From BRH-c25 sp964574195 (GTDB taxonomy: Bacteria; Bacillota; Clostridia; Lutisporales; Lutisporaceae): a DNA stretch of 24,720 bases. Location: assembly GCA_964574195.1 (NCBI GenBank), contig CAZNMO010000044.1:1-24720 (forward strand), given 5' to 3'. The notes beneath the pieces are model-generated. The model saw only the letters and a program-made list of their open reading frames with translations. It had not been told where the DNA came from and did not search any database. The translations under genes and the position numbers were made by a program. Shown in pieces: positions 14,638 to 22,441 of the stretch (positions are counted from its first letter, which is position 1; every line of letters begins with the position of its first letter).

Positions 14638-14683
14638 AAGTGCCGGAAGCATTTTGATCTAAAGTGCTTCTGGCACTTTTTTT
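14638..14683. terminator. Strong intrinsic terminator after the structured RNA
   Basis: The 14-nt arms AAGTGCCGGAAGCA (14638-14651) and TGCTTCTGGCACTT (14665-14678) pair with one mismatch-like G-T step and are followed by seven T. It ends any transcript running from the CBS gene through the structured RNA. Confidence 0.85.
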
Positions 14684-14715
14684 ATTGTATAGGAAAGTAT
14701 ACTTTCCTATACAAT
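14684..14715. repeat. Perfect 32-bp palindrome
   Basis: ATTGTATAGGAAAGTA (14684-14699) is followed directly by its exact reverse complement (14700-14715). It lies immediately after the terminator. It could be a cruciform-forming site, a binding site for a dimeric protein or the tip of a small mobile element. Confidence 0.85.
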
Positions 14716-14720
14716 AGGGA

Positions 14721-14826
14721 TGCAAGGGGGTGGAACCCCCTGCCGTTAAAGGAGGGTGCTCAGGATGCAAGCATCCGTCGAAGGGAACCATAGGGTTCCC
14801 TAGCGAAAAAAAGGCGTCGTGAGACG
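14721..14826. repeat. Cluster of GC-rich hairpins
   Basis: Four short hairpins stand in a row between the palindrome and the racemase stop: GGGGG/CCCCC (14726-14740), GGATGC/GCATCC (14763-14776), GGGAACC/GGTTCCC (14783-14800) and CGTC/GACG (14815-14826). The last one, with a T-run on the minus strand, may terminate the racemase operon. No reading frame of note spans them. Together with the palindrome this looks like an intergenic repeat element or a further structured RNA. Confidence 0.6.
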
Positions 14827-14832
14827 AATTTT

Positions 14833-15525
14833 TTATGCAAGAGCTTTTTCTACGGCGCTGATTGCATGGATGGTCATGGTATCAAAAACAGGGATGCTTA
14901 CATCCTTTTGCTTTATGAGCAGCGGGATTTCAGTGCATCCAAGGACTATTGCCTCTGCGCCCTTGGAATGGAGCTGATCTATTATATCTACCATGTACTT
15001 CCTGGAGTCATCCTTGATCGCTCCTACGCAAAGCTCCTTGAAAATGATAGAGTCTATATGCTCACGAGCTTCCTTGTCGGGGATCATTGTCTCGATCCCA
15101 TACTTGCCTTGAAGTGTATTTTTGTAATAGTCACCTTCCATGGCATATTTTGTACCCAGTAGACCTACCTTTCGGATAGATAGTTTCTTTATTTCCTGAG
15201 CAGTCGCATCTGCAATACCATGTACGGTAATACCTATGTTTTCTTCGATTTCAGAAGCATATCTGTGCAGAGTATTGGAGCATATGACCAGAAAATCTGC
15301 TCCTCCATTTTTCACTATAGCTGCCGCCTTCTGCATCAATACCGACAGAGAATTCCAGTCCCCTGCCTGCATCAGATCCACAACCTCATGGAATTCGACC
15401 GAATACATCAGGCATTTGGACGAATGAAGCCCACCCAGCTTTTCTTTTACAGTCTCATTCAATATTCTATAATACTCGATAGAAGATTCCCAGCTTGTTC
15501 CGCCGATTATCCCTATAGTCCGCAT
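14833..15525 (-). CDS. Aspartate/glutamate racemase-family protein
   Basis: A 230-residue cofactor-independent racemase of the Asp/Glu/hydantoin family. The N-terminal GIIGGTSWESSIEYYR matches YgeA-like amino-acid racemases. The two catalytic cysteines are present in VICSNTLHR and LGCTEIPLL. It interconverts L and D amino acids, with Asp or Glu most likely, though broad-specificity members exist. It follows the PhzF gene by 19 nt on the same strand, in a MocR-led operon, suggesting amino-acid or D-amino-acid metabolism. Confidence 0.88.
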   Translation of the reverse strand: MRTIGIIGGTSWESSIEYYRILNETVKEKLGGLHSSKCLMYSVEFHEVVDLMQAGDWNSLSVLMQKAAAIVKNGGADFLVICSNTLHRYASEIEENIGITVHGIADATAQEIKKLSIRKVGLLGTKYAMEGDYYKNTLQGKYGIETMIPDKEAREHIDSIIFKELCVGAIKDDSRKYMVDIIDQLHSKGAEAIVLGCTEIPLLIKQKDVSIPVFDTMTIHAISAVEKALA

Positions 15526-15544
15526 TTTCGTGCCCCCCTGTCTA

Positions 15545-16438
15545 TTATTTTGAAACCTTCATTGTTCCATGCATTATTGTAAAGGCTGTACCACCCACTT
15601 TTACCGCTGAGATATTTCCTTTCTCCTTTTCCACACGTACATATACTTTTCCTGGCCTTTTGACTTCATTTCCTTCTTCACCTGACAGTTCGATCTCAGT
15701 ATCAAATTCCACCAGGTTATGGAGTGCAATATAAGAAGATACGCAGCCATTACAGGTGCCGCATACAGGGTCTTCATCAACGCCGACATATGGGGCAAAT
15801 GCCCGGAGGTGGTACTGACAGCCGGAGTCAAGGGTCTCCATGGAGAAGGGAATGATACCGACAAGCTTATGCTTCCTGCTGAACTCCCTTATTGCGCTCA
15901 TATTTGGTGAAAGCTTCATAAGCTTTGACAGCCTCTTTACTCCAAGGACCAGCCACCATATTCCTGTTGTAACCTTTTGAAAGGGCAGTTCCATAAGGTC
16001 TTCCGGTTCAAGACCAAGCATAGCCGCAATCTCAGCCTTGCTCTCTGACAAGTCCTCAAATCGGGGAAGGGCCTGTGTCATCATATATACCTGCTCTCCA
16101 TTGATGCTGCGAAGCTCTACCGGCAGTATACCTGCACCGGTTTCCTGGTAAAAGACCTTCTTGCTGCCATCCAATCTACCTTCCTCATTAAGGGCGTGGA
16201 AGGTAGCGATAGTGGCATGACCGCACAAGTCTACTTCTGCACCGGGAGTAAAGAACTGTACTCTGAAATCAGCCTTATCTGATTTTGATATAAAGGCTGT
16301 TTCGGAAAGGTTCATCTCACGGGCGATCTTCTGTTTTATCTCGTCACTGAGGCCGTCTGCAGCCGTAACAACGCCTGCTGGATTGCCTCCGAAAGGATCA
16401 GATGCAAATGCATCGACCTGTTTGATTTTTATTTCCAT
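15545..16438 (-). CDS. PhzF-family isomerase/epimerase-like protein
   Basis: A 297-residue protein of the PhzF (diaminopimelate-epimerase-like) fold. The N-terminal hallmark is KQVDAFASDPFGGNPAGVV, with NLSETAF carrying the conserved Glu and the substrate-loop motifs FFTPGAEVDLCGHATIA and DEDPVCGTCNG. Function outside phenazine producers is mostly unknown; no phenazine genes are here. The ATG at 16438 is chosen because GGAGG sits 7 nt upstream. It lies between the MocR regulator and the racemase. Confidence 0.9.
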   Translation of the reverse strand: MEIKIKQVDAFASDPFGGNPAGVVTAADGLSDEIKQKIAREMNLSETAFISKSDKADFRVQFFTPGAEVDLCGHATIATFHALNEEGRLDGSKKVFYQETGAGILPVELRSINGEQVYMMTQALPRFEDLSESKAEIAAMLGLEPEDLMELPFQKVTTGIWWLVLGVKRLSKLMKLSPNMSAIREFSRKHKLVGIIPFSMETLDSGCQYHLRAFAPYVGVDEDPVCGTCNGCVSSYIALHNLVEFDTEIELSGEEGNEVKRPGKVYVRVEKEKGNISAVKVGGTAFTIMHGTMKVSK

Positions 16439-16457
16439 ATTATTACCTCCTTGTAAC

Positions 16458-17975
16458 TTATACAATGGGGCGCCTGTTATAACTCATATCCTTGATATTG
16501 TTCTTGCTCCTTAGGCCTACCTCGGTCAATGCCTCCATCAATCCCTTGATACCCGGGGCTATTTTTTCAGGTGCCGCGAAGGTGAAGTTAAGCCTCATGA
16601 AGCTTTCACCCTGAGTGCCATCGGGGTAGCACACCTCACCGGGAAGGTAGCTGACACCCTTTTCTGCAGCCTTGGAAACCAGCCTGCCGTTGGTTATATA
16701 TTCCGGGAGCCGGCACCATATATAGTAACCGCCTTCAGGTTTATTCCAGGACACCAGTGATTGTCCGTATTCCTCCAGTGCACTGTCCATAAGCTCCAGT
16801 TTCCTTCCGTAATCCTTCATGATCCCGTCAAGGTGTTTTTGATAATGACCGCTTGTGAGAAGTTCGCTTATCAAGTATTGACTGGGAGTGTTCGTATGCA
16901 GGTCTGTCATTTGCTTCAGCCAGGCAAATTTACGTATGACCTCCTGTGATGCCATGATCCAGCCTATTCTAAGACCGATGGAAAGCACCTTTGAGAAGGT
17001 ACTCAAATAAATGACATGNNNNNNNNNNAATGCCTTCAAGGAGGGCAGCGACCTTCCGGCATATCTCAAATCGCCGTATGGGTCATCCTCCACTATTGGT
17101 GTCCGATACTTGTAGGACAGATTAAGCAGCTCATACCTGCGATCCAGACTCATAACCATCCCTGAGGGGTTCTGGAAGGTGGGTAGTGTATATATGAATT
17201 TGGGTTTGTACCGTTGTATCAGTGATTCCAGGATATCAGTCCGCATGCCCTGGCTGTCGGTGGGAATGCCGATCACCTTTGCGCCTGCAGCACGAAATAT
17301 CTGTATGGCTCCGAAAAACGACGGTTCCTCCACGATAACGGTATCCCCGGGTTTCAGGAAGACGCGGGCTATGTAATCCAGCCCTTGCTGAGAACCGGAA
17401 AGTATCATGATATCTCTGGGGCCGGCCTCGATGTTCTTTGCCCTCATAAGGCTGCTGATGGCAGACCTGAGTGGCTGAATACCTTCTACAGGGCTGTGAA
17501 GCAGCAGCTGTCCCTTATAGGCCCGCAGCAGCTTTTCATGGAGCATTTCAAGCTCATCCATGGGATACAGCTCCGGATCTGGAAGACCGCCGGAAAAGGA
17601 GACAATATCTTTATTGCAGTTGATATCCATAATATCACTTATTATATGATTTTCACCAAGCTCAGGTCCTTCGTTGAAATACTGGTACCAAGGGACCTTG
17701 CCAAATTGGGCGGTACCAGCCGGAGAACATTTAGCAGGCCTGGAAGAGACACTGGTTCCCCTGCCTACCCTGGCTTCTGCCAGACCGTCTGCCTTCAACT
17801 CATGATAGGCTTTTACCACGGTGGTGCGGTTGACCTTCAATAGCTCACACAGGCTCCTTTCGGTGGGGAGGATATGCCCCGGGGGCAGCTGACCGGATAT
17901 TATCATGTCCCTGAGCTGGTTTTTTATCTGCAGATAAACCGGTGTATCAGAACTCCTATTGATGTTTATGCGCAT
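16458..17975 (-). CDS. MocR-type (GntR-HTH plus aminotransferase) regulator
   Basis: A 505-residue regulator (four residues hidden by an assembly gap). Residues 1-75 form a GntR winged helix (LPTERSLCELLKVNRTTVVK), and residues about 120-495 a class-I aminotransferase-like domain with FSGGLPDPELYPM, YTLPTFQNPSG, VEDDPYGDLRY and the PLP lysine K329 in STFSKVLSIGLRIGW. MocR proteins sense PLP or amino-acid/PLP adducts. The neighbouring PhzF and racemase genes downstream are the likely targets. The gap at 17019-17028 falls in a variable loop before the PLP lysine and keeps the frame. Confidence 0.9.
   Translation of the reverse strand: MRININRSSDTPVYLQIKNQLRDMIISGQLPPGHILPTERSLCELLKVNRTTVVKAYHELKADGLAEARVGRGTSVSSRPAKCSPAGTAQFGKVPWYQYFNEGPELGENHIISDIMDINCNKDIVSFSGGLPDPELYPMDELEMLHEKLLRAYKGQLLLHSPVEGIQPLRSAISSLMRAKNIEAGPRDIMILSGSQQGLDYIARVFLKPGDTVIVEEPSFFGAIQIFRAAGAKVIGIPTDSQGMRTDILESLIQRYKPKFIYTLPTFQNPSGMVMSLDRRYELLNLSYKYRTPIVEDDPYGDLRYAGRSLPSLKAXXXXHVIYLSTFSKVLSIGLRIGWIMASQEVIRKFAWLKQMTDLHTNTPSQYLISELLTSGHYQKHLDGIMKDYGRKLELMDSALEEYGQSLVSWNKPEGGYYIWCRLPEYITNGRLVSKAAEKGVSYLPGEVCYPDGTQGESFMRLNFTFAAPEKIAPGIKGLMEALTEVGLRSKNNIKDMSYNRRPIV
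17019..17028. other. Assembly gap (10 N) inside the mocR-like gene
   Basis: Ten N between the codons for PSLKA and HVIYLSTF. As with the first gap, 10 is a placeholder length; the two sides form one protein. Confidence 0.95.
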
Positions 17976-18019
17976 AAGTTCCCTCTTTTCACAGATTGAT
18001 TCATACTGGAGTGGCCTCC

Positions 18020-18120
18020 TCCAATTTCATTATAGCAAACAGATATGATAGTAAAATCCTCCAATGCTGATATTTTGTAGTCATCCAATCGGGAATGGAC
18101 TAATCCAAAATCATGTTGGA
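18020..18120 (-). promoter_or_regulatory. mocR promoter region with repeated TTGGA motifs
   Basis: On the minus strand, TATAAT appears shortly before the mocR start region, with only a weak -35. TTGGA(T/G) occurs four times, as TTGGATTAG, TTGGATGAC, TTGGAGGAT and TTGGAGGAG, at about 20, 24 and 40 bp steps. MocR regulators commonly bind direct repeats, so these are candidate operators. Confidence 0.4.
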
Positions 18121-18121
18121 A

Positions 18122-18158
18122 GTGAAAAATAAATGCCAGGGCTTAAGCACCCTGGCAT
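18122..18158 (-). terminator. Intrinsic terminator of the 64-aa gene
   Basis: The arms ATGCCAGGG (18133-18141) and CCCTGGCAT (18150-18158), read on the minus strand, are followed by TTATTTTTC. Confidence 0.85.
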
Positions 18159-18168
18159 CATAAAAACT

Positions 18169-18363
18169 CTATTTTTTCTCCAATATGGGACCTTTGGGTA
18201 TATTATCACCGAAGCACGTTCTAAAAGCCTTCAGGAAGGAAATCGCAAACTCGCGGCTATCAGTGTCTATAATCGATTTGCCTACTACCTGCTCCAACAA
18301 AACTACCAAGTTTTCCAATTCGTAACCTTCGAACTTTACAGTATTATCATCAACCTTAATCAT
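18169..18363 (-). CDS. Small acidic hypothetical protein (64 aa)
   Basis: A complete small gene: GGGAGG before the ATG at 18363, its own terminator after the stop, and a candidate promoter (TTCAAT, 16 bp, TAAAAT) upstream. The protein (MIKVDDNTVKFEGYELENLV at its start) is soluble, with one Cys and no recognisable motif, and a predicted helical middle (VVLLEQVVGKSI). I do not recognise the family. It stands alone between two operons. Confidence 0.7.
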   Translation of the reverse strand: MIKVDDNTVKFEGYELENLVVLLEQVVGKSIIDTDSREFAISFLKAFRTCFGDNIPKGPILEKK

Positions 18364-18745
18364 GTTATCCTCCCATTAGGTAAATTTTAGAAAATCAAAA
18401 TATATATTGAACGCGCATAAGCTATTATACTAGGGCATTGCGCGAATTCAATGAAATCAAGGATATATTTACGCGAAATCTGATTATGATACAAAATGAT
18501 TCTCGCGAAATATATAACTCAAAATCACTTTTTTATTATACTACAAAAAAGTCGTTATTTGTAGATAGAATATGAAGTTTAATATTATAAGGCGAATAAA
18601 TACTAATATGATTATTTCTTCTGCTTGTTTACTTAAGCACAGCTCTTCTGTAAATTATGTTATTAATAAGAAAAAAATGAAACTTTTTCATATCGGAAGC
18701 AGTATATATATTGTATTTGAAATTTGAGAACGGGGGAATGATTTT
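18364..18745. promoter_or_regulatory. AT-rich divergent intergenic region with phased CGCGAA repeats
   Basis: About 380 nt separate the 64-aa gene from the CoA-binding gene. CGCGAA occurs on the plus strand at 18441, 18472 and 18504, 31-32 bp apart, and CGCGCA at 18412. Near the plus-strand gene there is ATGAAA-CTT-TTTCAT and a possible TTTTCA/TATATT promoter. No gene is evident. Confidence 0.4.
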
Positions 18746-19174
18746 ATGGAAAAGATAAATAAAGGTTTTCTGAAGGATAAGGATATTCTATTCGTTGGTT
18801 ATTCAAGCAGGAATAAGGGGTTCTGCAATAGTGTAATGAACGCATTTGTTAAGAACGGTTTCAAGGTATACCCAATGAACACAAGAAGCACTGAAGGTTT
18901 TGATGTAAAGGTTTACAAAAGCTTTGAGGAGCTGCCGAAGGTGCCGGAGACGGCATATGTACTCTTAAATGGCGTAAATGCCATAAACTCAATAAAGACT
19001 CTTAAGGAAAACGGAGTAAAGAGGGTATTGTTTCAGAATGAGAAGGTCGCGGAAAAGGCTGTTGTAGAGCTTTGCAGAGAGCAGGGAATCGAGACGGCTG
19101 TGGGCTGCCCTATGATGTTATTTGGTTCGGGGCTCCACAGACTCCATGGATTTCTTTCCGGAGTCAAGAGATGA
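18746..19174 (+). CDS. CoA-binding (Rossmann) domain protein
   Basis: A 142-residue protein resembling the YccU/CoA_binding_2 family: a first strand and loop ILFVGYSSRNKGFCNSV, then KVYPMNTRSTEGFDVKVYKSFEELP, the AYVLLNGVNAINSI segment and the C-terminal ETAVGCPMMLFG, where such proteins have a conserved Cys-Pro. It probably binds CoA or a related nucleotide. The start has GGGGGA upstream. Its stop overlaps the ATG of the next gene (ATGA), so it is translationally coupled to the RnfD-RnfC fusion and probably acts with it. Confidence 0.8.
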   Translation: MEKINKGFLKDKDILFVGYSSRNKGFCNSVMNAFVKNGFKVYPMNTRSTEGFDVKVYKSFEELPKVPETAYVLLNGVNAINSIKTLKENGVKRVLFQNEKVAEKAVVELCREQGIETAVGCPMMLFGSGLHRLHGFLSGVKR

Positions 19175-20931
19175 ATACCTATCCGCTGATACGGGTGAAG
19201 CTTTCGAATGAGCATCTGATGACAGCACTTTTTATAGTTTTATCCCTTTATCAGCTGCCTGAGTGGAGGGCTTCGGCAGCTGCGGTATTCGGCTATCTAC
19301 TTTTTGTAGCTGCAGCGCTGTTGATGGATTCGCTCATAAATTACATCCGATACAGAAAAGCAATGTGCGCAGTCTCGGCTGCTGTCACAGCAGCAGTGCT
19401 TTATCCTGTGGCTAAAGGCCTCCCCGGTTGGGCGGCAATGTTGGGATTGGCAGTTGCGCTTATCATCGGTAAGCATATATGGGGTGGCACTGGCAAGAAC
19501 ATATTCAATCCGGCAGTATTGGGGATGCTGGTACTTGGTATCTTCTTCCCCATCCGGCTGCCGCTGTTTGAACCTACTGGATGGTTGATACCAGCCTTGG
19601 TGCTTTCCTTTCCCTTTGTGTATATAAGAGCATTCCCCGGAATTGGATTTATGATCGGGATGCTGCTTGCACTTTTTATAAAAGGTAATCTAGATTATAT
19701 GGCTATGATAGCTTATGGCATACCCTTCTGGGGCTGCCTGGTGGTCACAGATCCTGTGACTTCCATGGACAGACCTTATGCAGGTGCATTGGCAGGACTT
19801 CTTGCAGGTTTTGCTTCACTGTTTTTTTCATCCTCAGTTTTTGCAATGGCTGCTGCAATACTGCTTTATAATGGAGCTTCATTTGTGGTGAACTCCTTGT
19901 CCAGAAAAAACAACTGGATATACCTGTCGGGGCTTAATATCAAGCCGGCAGTTTCGCTAACACGAAGGAGAACAGAGCTTGTTGATCTTTCGGGGAAGTC
20001 CTCCTGTGTAGGCTGCAGCCCGCATCACCTAAGCAGAGAAAGCATTCTGGAGCGCATTAGGAGTAATGAAGTTTTCGGTATGGGAGGAGGCGGCTTCCCC
20101 CTTGCAAATAAACTGGATACTGTGATACGTTCCGGAGCAAAGGAAAAGTACATTATAATCAATGCAATGGAGTGTGATCCGGGACTATTCCATGACAAGT
20201 GGTTGATGAGGAATAAGGCCCAGGAAATAGCAAAAGGCGCAATTGTGCTGGACAAGCTGGCTGAGTTCAAAGCTGTGTACTGTGTGACAAAGGAAACGGA
20301 AAGCTTCAGCCTTACTGAACCGGTTGTGATGCACAGGCTGCCCGACAGGTATCCCTACGGAGCTGAGAGGATACTTGCAGAAAAGCTTCTTGGGATAAAA
20401 ATACCGGAAAACTCCAATCCGGCTCAGTATGGGATATTGGTCATAAATATACAAACAGCACTGTATGCCTATGAGGCAGCCTGCTGTAATGAAAAGGCGG
20501 ATACCAGGTTCATCACTGTGGCAGATTTATTGGAAGGAACCGGCCTTGTGGCGAAGGTCAGGCTTGGAGATCGCATAAGCGATGTCATCGAAAGGACAGT
20601 AGGAAACAAGGGTATGAGCTTCGCCGGCGGAGGTATCATGCAGGCACATGCGGCCTCCGAGGATGAAGTAGTGGGAAGATCGACCAACTTTGTTGCTGTG
20701 GGGATGCTGCCCAGATACAAGGAGTCAACTCAGTGCATAAATTGTGGCCTATGCAGACTGTGCTGCCCCATGGGGCTCGATGCCAGGAAAATAGCCGGGC
20801 TGGTAGATAAAGGCAAACTGTTGGAAGCACAGGCGTGCAATTCAGGCAGCTGCTTAAGCTGCGGAACCTGCAGCTATGTGTGTTTGGCAGGCAGGAATCT
20901 TTCGGGGCGGATGGCAAAGAAGACAGTTTAG
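19171..20931 (+). CDS. RnfD-RnfC fusion protein (membrane electron-transfer subunit)
   Basis: A 586-residue protein. Residues 1-255 form an RnfD/NqrB-type membrane domain with about eight helices, GGTGKNIFNPAVLGML near residue 105 and TDPVTS at 193-198. Residues 276-586 are RnfC-like: GMGGGGFPLANKL (nucleotide/flavin loop), INAMECDPGLFHD, an SLBB-type segment, and two [4Fe-4S] motifs (C522, C525, C528, C532 and C561, C564, C567, C571). The RnfC N-terminal domain is missing and replaced by a short linker with a CVGC pair. The Thr that carries covalent FMN in RnfD appears to be Arg (R201). The likely role is moving electrons between NADH or ferredoxin and the membrane; the exact partner is unknown. 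Confidence 0.82.
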   Translation: MNTYPLIRVKLSNEHLMTALFIVLSLYQLPEWRASAAAVFGYLLFVAAALLMDSLINYIRYRKAMCAVSAAVTAAVLYPVAKGLPGWAAMLGLAVALIIGKHIWGGTGKNIFNPAVLGMLVLGIFFPIRLPLFEPTGWLIPALVLSFPFVYIRAFPGIGFMIGMLLALFIKGNLDYMAMIAYGIPFWGCLVVTDPVTSMDRPYAGALAGLLAGFASLFFSSSVFAMAAAILLYNGASFVVNSLSRKNNWIYLSGLNIKPAVSLTRRRTELVDLSGKSSCVGCSPHHLSRESILERIRSNEVFGMGGGGFPLANKLDTVIRSGAKEKYIIINAMECDPGLFHDKWLMRNKAQEIAKGAIVLDKLAEFKAVYCVTKETESFSLTEPVVMHRLPDRYPYGAERILAEKLLGIKIPENSNPAQYGILVINIQTALYAYEAACCNEKADTRFITVADLLEGTGLVAKVRLGDRISDVIERTVGNKGMSFAGGGIMQAHAASEDEVVGRSTNFVAVGMLPRYKESTQCINCGLCRLCCPMGLDARKIAGLVDKGKLLEAQACNSGSCLSCGTCSYVCLAGRNLSGRMAKKTV

Positions 20932-21006
20932 ACATTGACATCGGACCGTAGGCCTAATTGTCTAGTGCCTCAGACTTATTTACACATATATCGGTGTCAA
21001 TATATG

Positions 21007-21035
21007 TTGAATAGATGTATAATTTGTAGTATATT
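21007..21035 (+). promoter_or_regulatory. Promoter of the riboswitch-HD-GYP unit
   Basis: TTGAAT (21007-21012) and TATATT (21030-21035) are separated by 17 bp. Transcription would start about 15 nt before the riboswitch aptamer. Confidence 0.7.
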
Positions 21036-21054
21036 GTTGAAAAACATGTAAAAC

Positions 21055-21144
21055 AGAGAGAAAAGCAAAGCTATTGAAAAGTAGTGACGCAAAGCTTCGG
21101 GCCTAAAGCTACGTGCAATGGCAGCCGGGTTGCCGAAAATGCAG
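21055..21144 (+). ncRNA. Cyclic di-GMP-I (GEMM-I) riboswitch aptamer
   Basis: The aptamer shows the conserved pieces in order: AAAGCAAAGC, the P2 hairpin CTATT-GAAA-AGTAG with its GNRA tetraloop, the core GTGACGCAAAGC, the receptor segment TTCGGGCCTAAAG, and the P3 closing sequence GGCAGCCGGGTTGCC. A terminator follows 25 nt later. The regulated gene encodes a c-di-GMP phosphodiesterase, so the switch closes a feedback loop on its own ligand. Confidence 0.92.
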
Positions 21145-21170
21145 TTGAAATATTTATTTGATATTAATAA

Positions 21171-21207
21171 AGGACTATTTCGGCATATTTGCCGGATAGT
21201 CTTTTTT
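21171..21207 (+). terminator. Riboswitch expression-platform terminator
   Basis: GGACTAT and CGGCA on the left (from 21172) pair with TGCCG and ATAGTC on the right (to 21201), with a small internal bulge, and seven T follow. It lies between the aptamer and the HD-GYP gene, so it is the likely on/off element. Confidence 0.85.
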
Positions 21208-21248
21208 AACAAAAAAATATCAATCTATGAAACAGGCAGGTGAATCAT

Positions 21249-22331
21249 GTGAGACTTGTTCCTACAAAATGTGTCAATAATGGCGCTGTTCTGGCAGAGC
21301 CACTGTATACTGAAAACGGCACTGTCTTTATAAAGGAAGGTACCCAGCTAACGGAAAAGCTGCTTGAAAGGATCAACCAGATCAACATATATTCGGTTTA
21401 CATCAAAGACCAGCATAGCACAGGGGAGCTGGACAGGCTGGTAAACACACAACTAAGGCAGAGAGGCTTCAATCTGGTCAAGCGGATATTTGATGCTGCC
21501 GGCAATACAAAGCCCGACGGTACTTCGGCACCTTTGCCCATTATTGATTTGATGCCCGAGTTGGGTAGACTCATGGACGATATAATTTTCGAGATGACAG
21601 GTTTCAAGGAAAAACAGCTGGAGTATATTGACATAAAGAATACTAACAGCTATCTGTACAGCTCTGCTTTAAATGTGGCATTGATATCTGTGCTTATAGG
21701 CTGGGAACTGGGACTTGGACCTGATATGATAAATGAACTATTCATTGGAGGTATTTTCCATGATATAGGCATGGCTATGATCCCCAAAGAGATAGCATAC
21801 AAAAAAGAGCCCCTGGAGCTGGAAGAAAAGAGACAGATACTGTATCATCCACTGAAGGGCTATGACTATCTTAGAGACAAGAGTTTTCTCAGCTCCTATG
21901 TCAGGGCTGTGACACTGGGGCATCATGAGCATGCTGATGGAACGGGCTATCCAAATCGCAAGAGTGGGGAGGAAATTCACCTTCTGACGCAGATCATCGG
22001 TATTTCGGACATTTATGATGCCATGACCTCAGACAGGCCATACCGCCAGGCAATGCCACCCAACGAAGCCCTGGAATATTTAATGTCAGTAGCAGGTAAA
22101 CACTACAGTGTAGAGATAGTTAAGGCATTTATCAAGAAGATAAACCCCTATCCGATAGGAAGTCTGGTGAAGCTGGGGGATGGTCAGCTTGCGGTTGTGC
22201 GTAAGGTATTCCCGGATATGCCTCTCAGACCAATGATAAGCATAATCAGAGAGAACAACGGAAGCTATGAATACGAGGATGTTGACCTAATGGAGAATCA
22301 TACACTTACTATCGCCGGAATACATTATTGA
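21249..22331 (+). CDS. HD-GYP domain c-di-GMP phosphodiesterase
   Basis: A 360-residue protein. The short N-terminal domain begins MRLVPTKCVNNGAVLAEPLY and includes the IKEGTQLTEKLLERI segment usual for clostridial HD-GYP proteins. The C-terminal HD-GYP domain has HDIGMAMIPKEI, LGHHEHADGTGYP and SDIYDAMTSDRPYR, all metal-binding residues intact. It should hydrolyse c-di-GMP. The GTG at 21249 is chosen as start because MRLVP is the family's usual beginning and AGGTG lies 6 nt upstream; a GTG at 21240 would place the ribosome site over the codon. There is no receiver or membrane domain. Confidence 0.93.
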   Translation: MRLVPTKCVNNGAVLAEPLYTENGTVFIKEGTQLTEKLLERINQINIYSVYIKDQHSTGELDRLVNTQLRQRGFNLVKRIFDAAGNTKPDGTSAPLPIIDLMPELGRLMDDIIFEMTGFKEKQLEYIDIKNTNSYLYSSALNVALISVLIGWELGLGPDMINELFIGGIFHDIGMAMIPKEIAYKKEPLELEEKRQILYHPLKGYDYLRDKSFLSSYVRAVTLGHHEHADGTGYPNRKSGEEIHLLTQIIGISDIYDAMTSDRPYRQAMPPNEALEYLMSVAGKHYSVEIVKAFIKKINPYPIGSLVKLGDGQLAVVRKVFPDMPLRPMISIIRENNGSYEYEDVDLMENHTLTIAGIHY

Positions 22332-22441
22332 TGTATACTTCAGAAGAAATATCACAAATTCTATCCTGTTATGATATTATTAACATGACGGGATTTTTTC
22401 ATATCCGGTGATTTTAAGGCGGAGTGAAAGGAAAGTGAAGA

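Noticed and set aside
14519..14791. Minus-strand open frame of 90 codons across the hairpin region
   Set aside because: It runs through the structured RNA, the terminator and the palindrome, with no ribosome site or motif.
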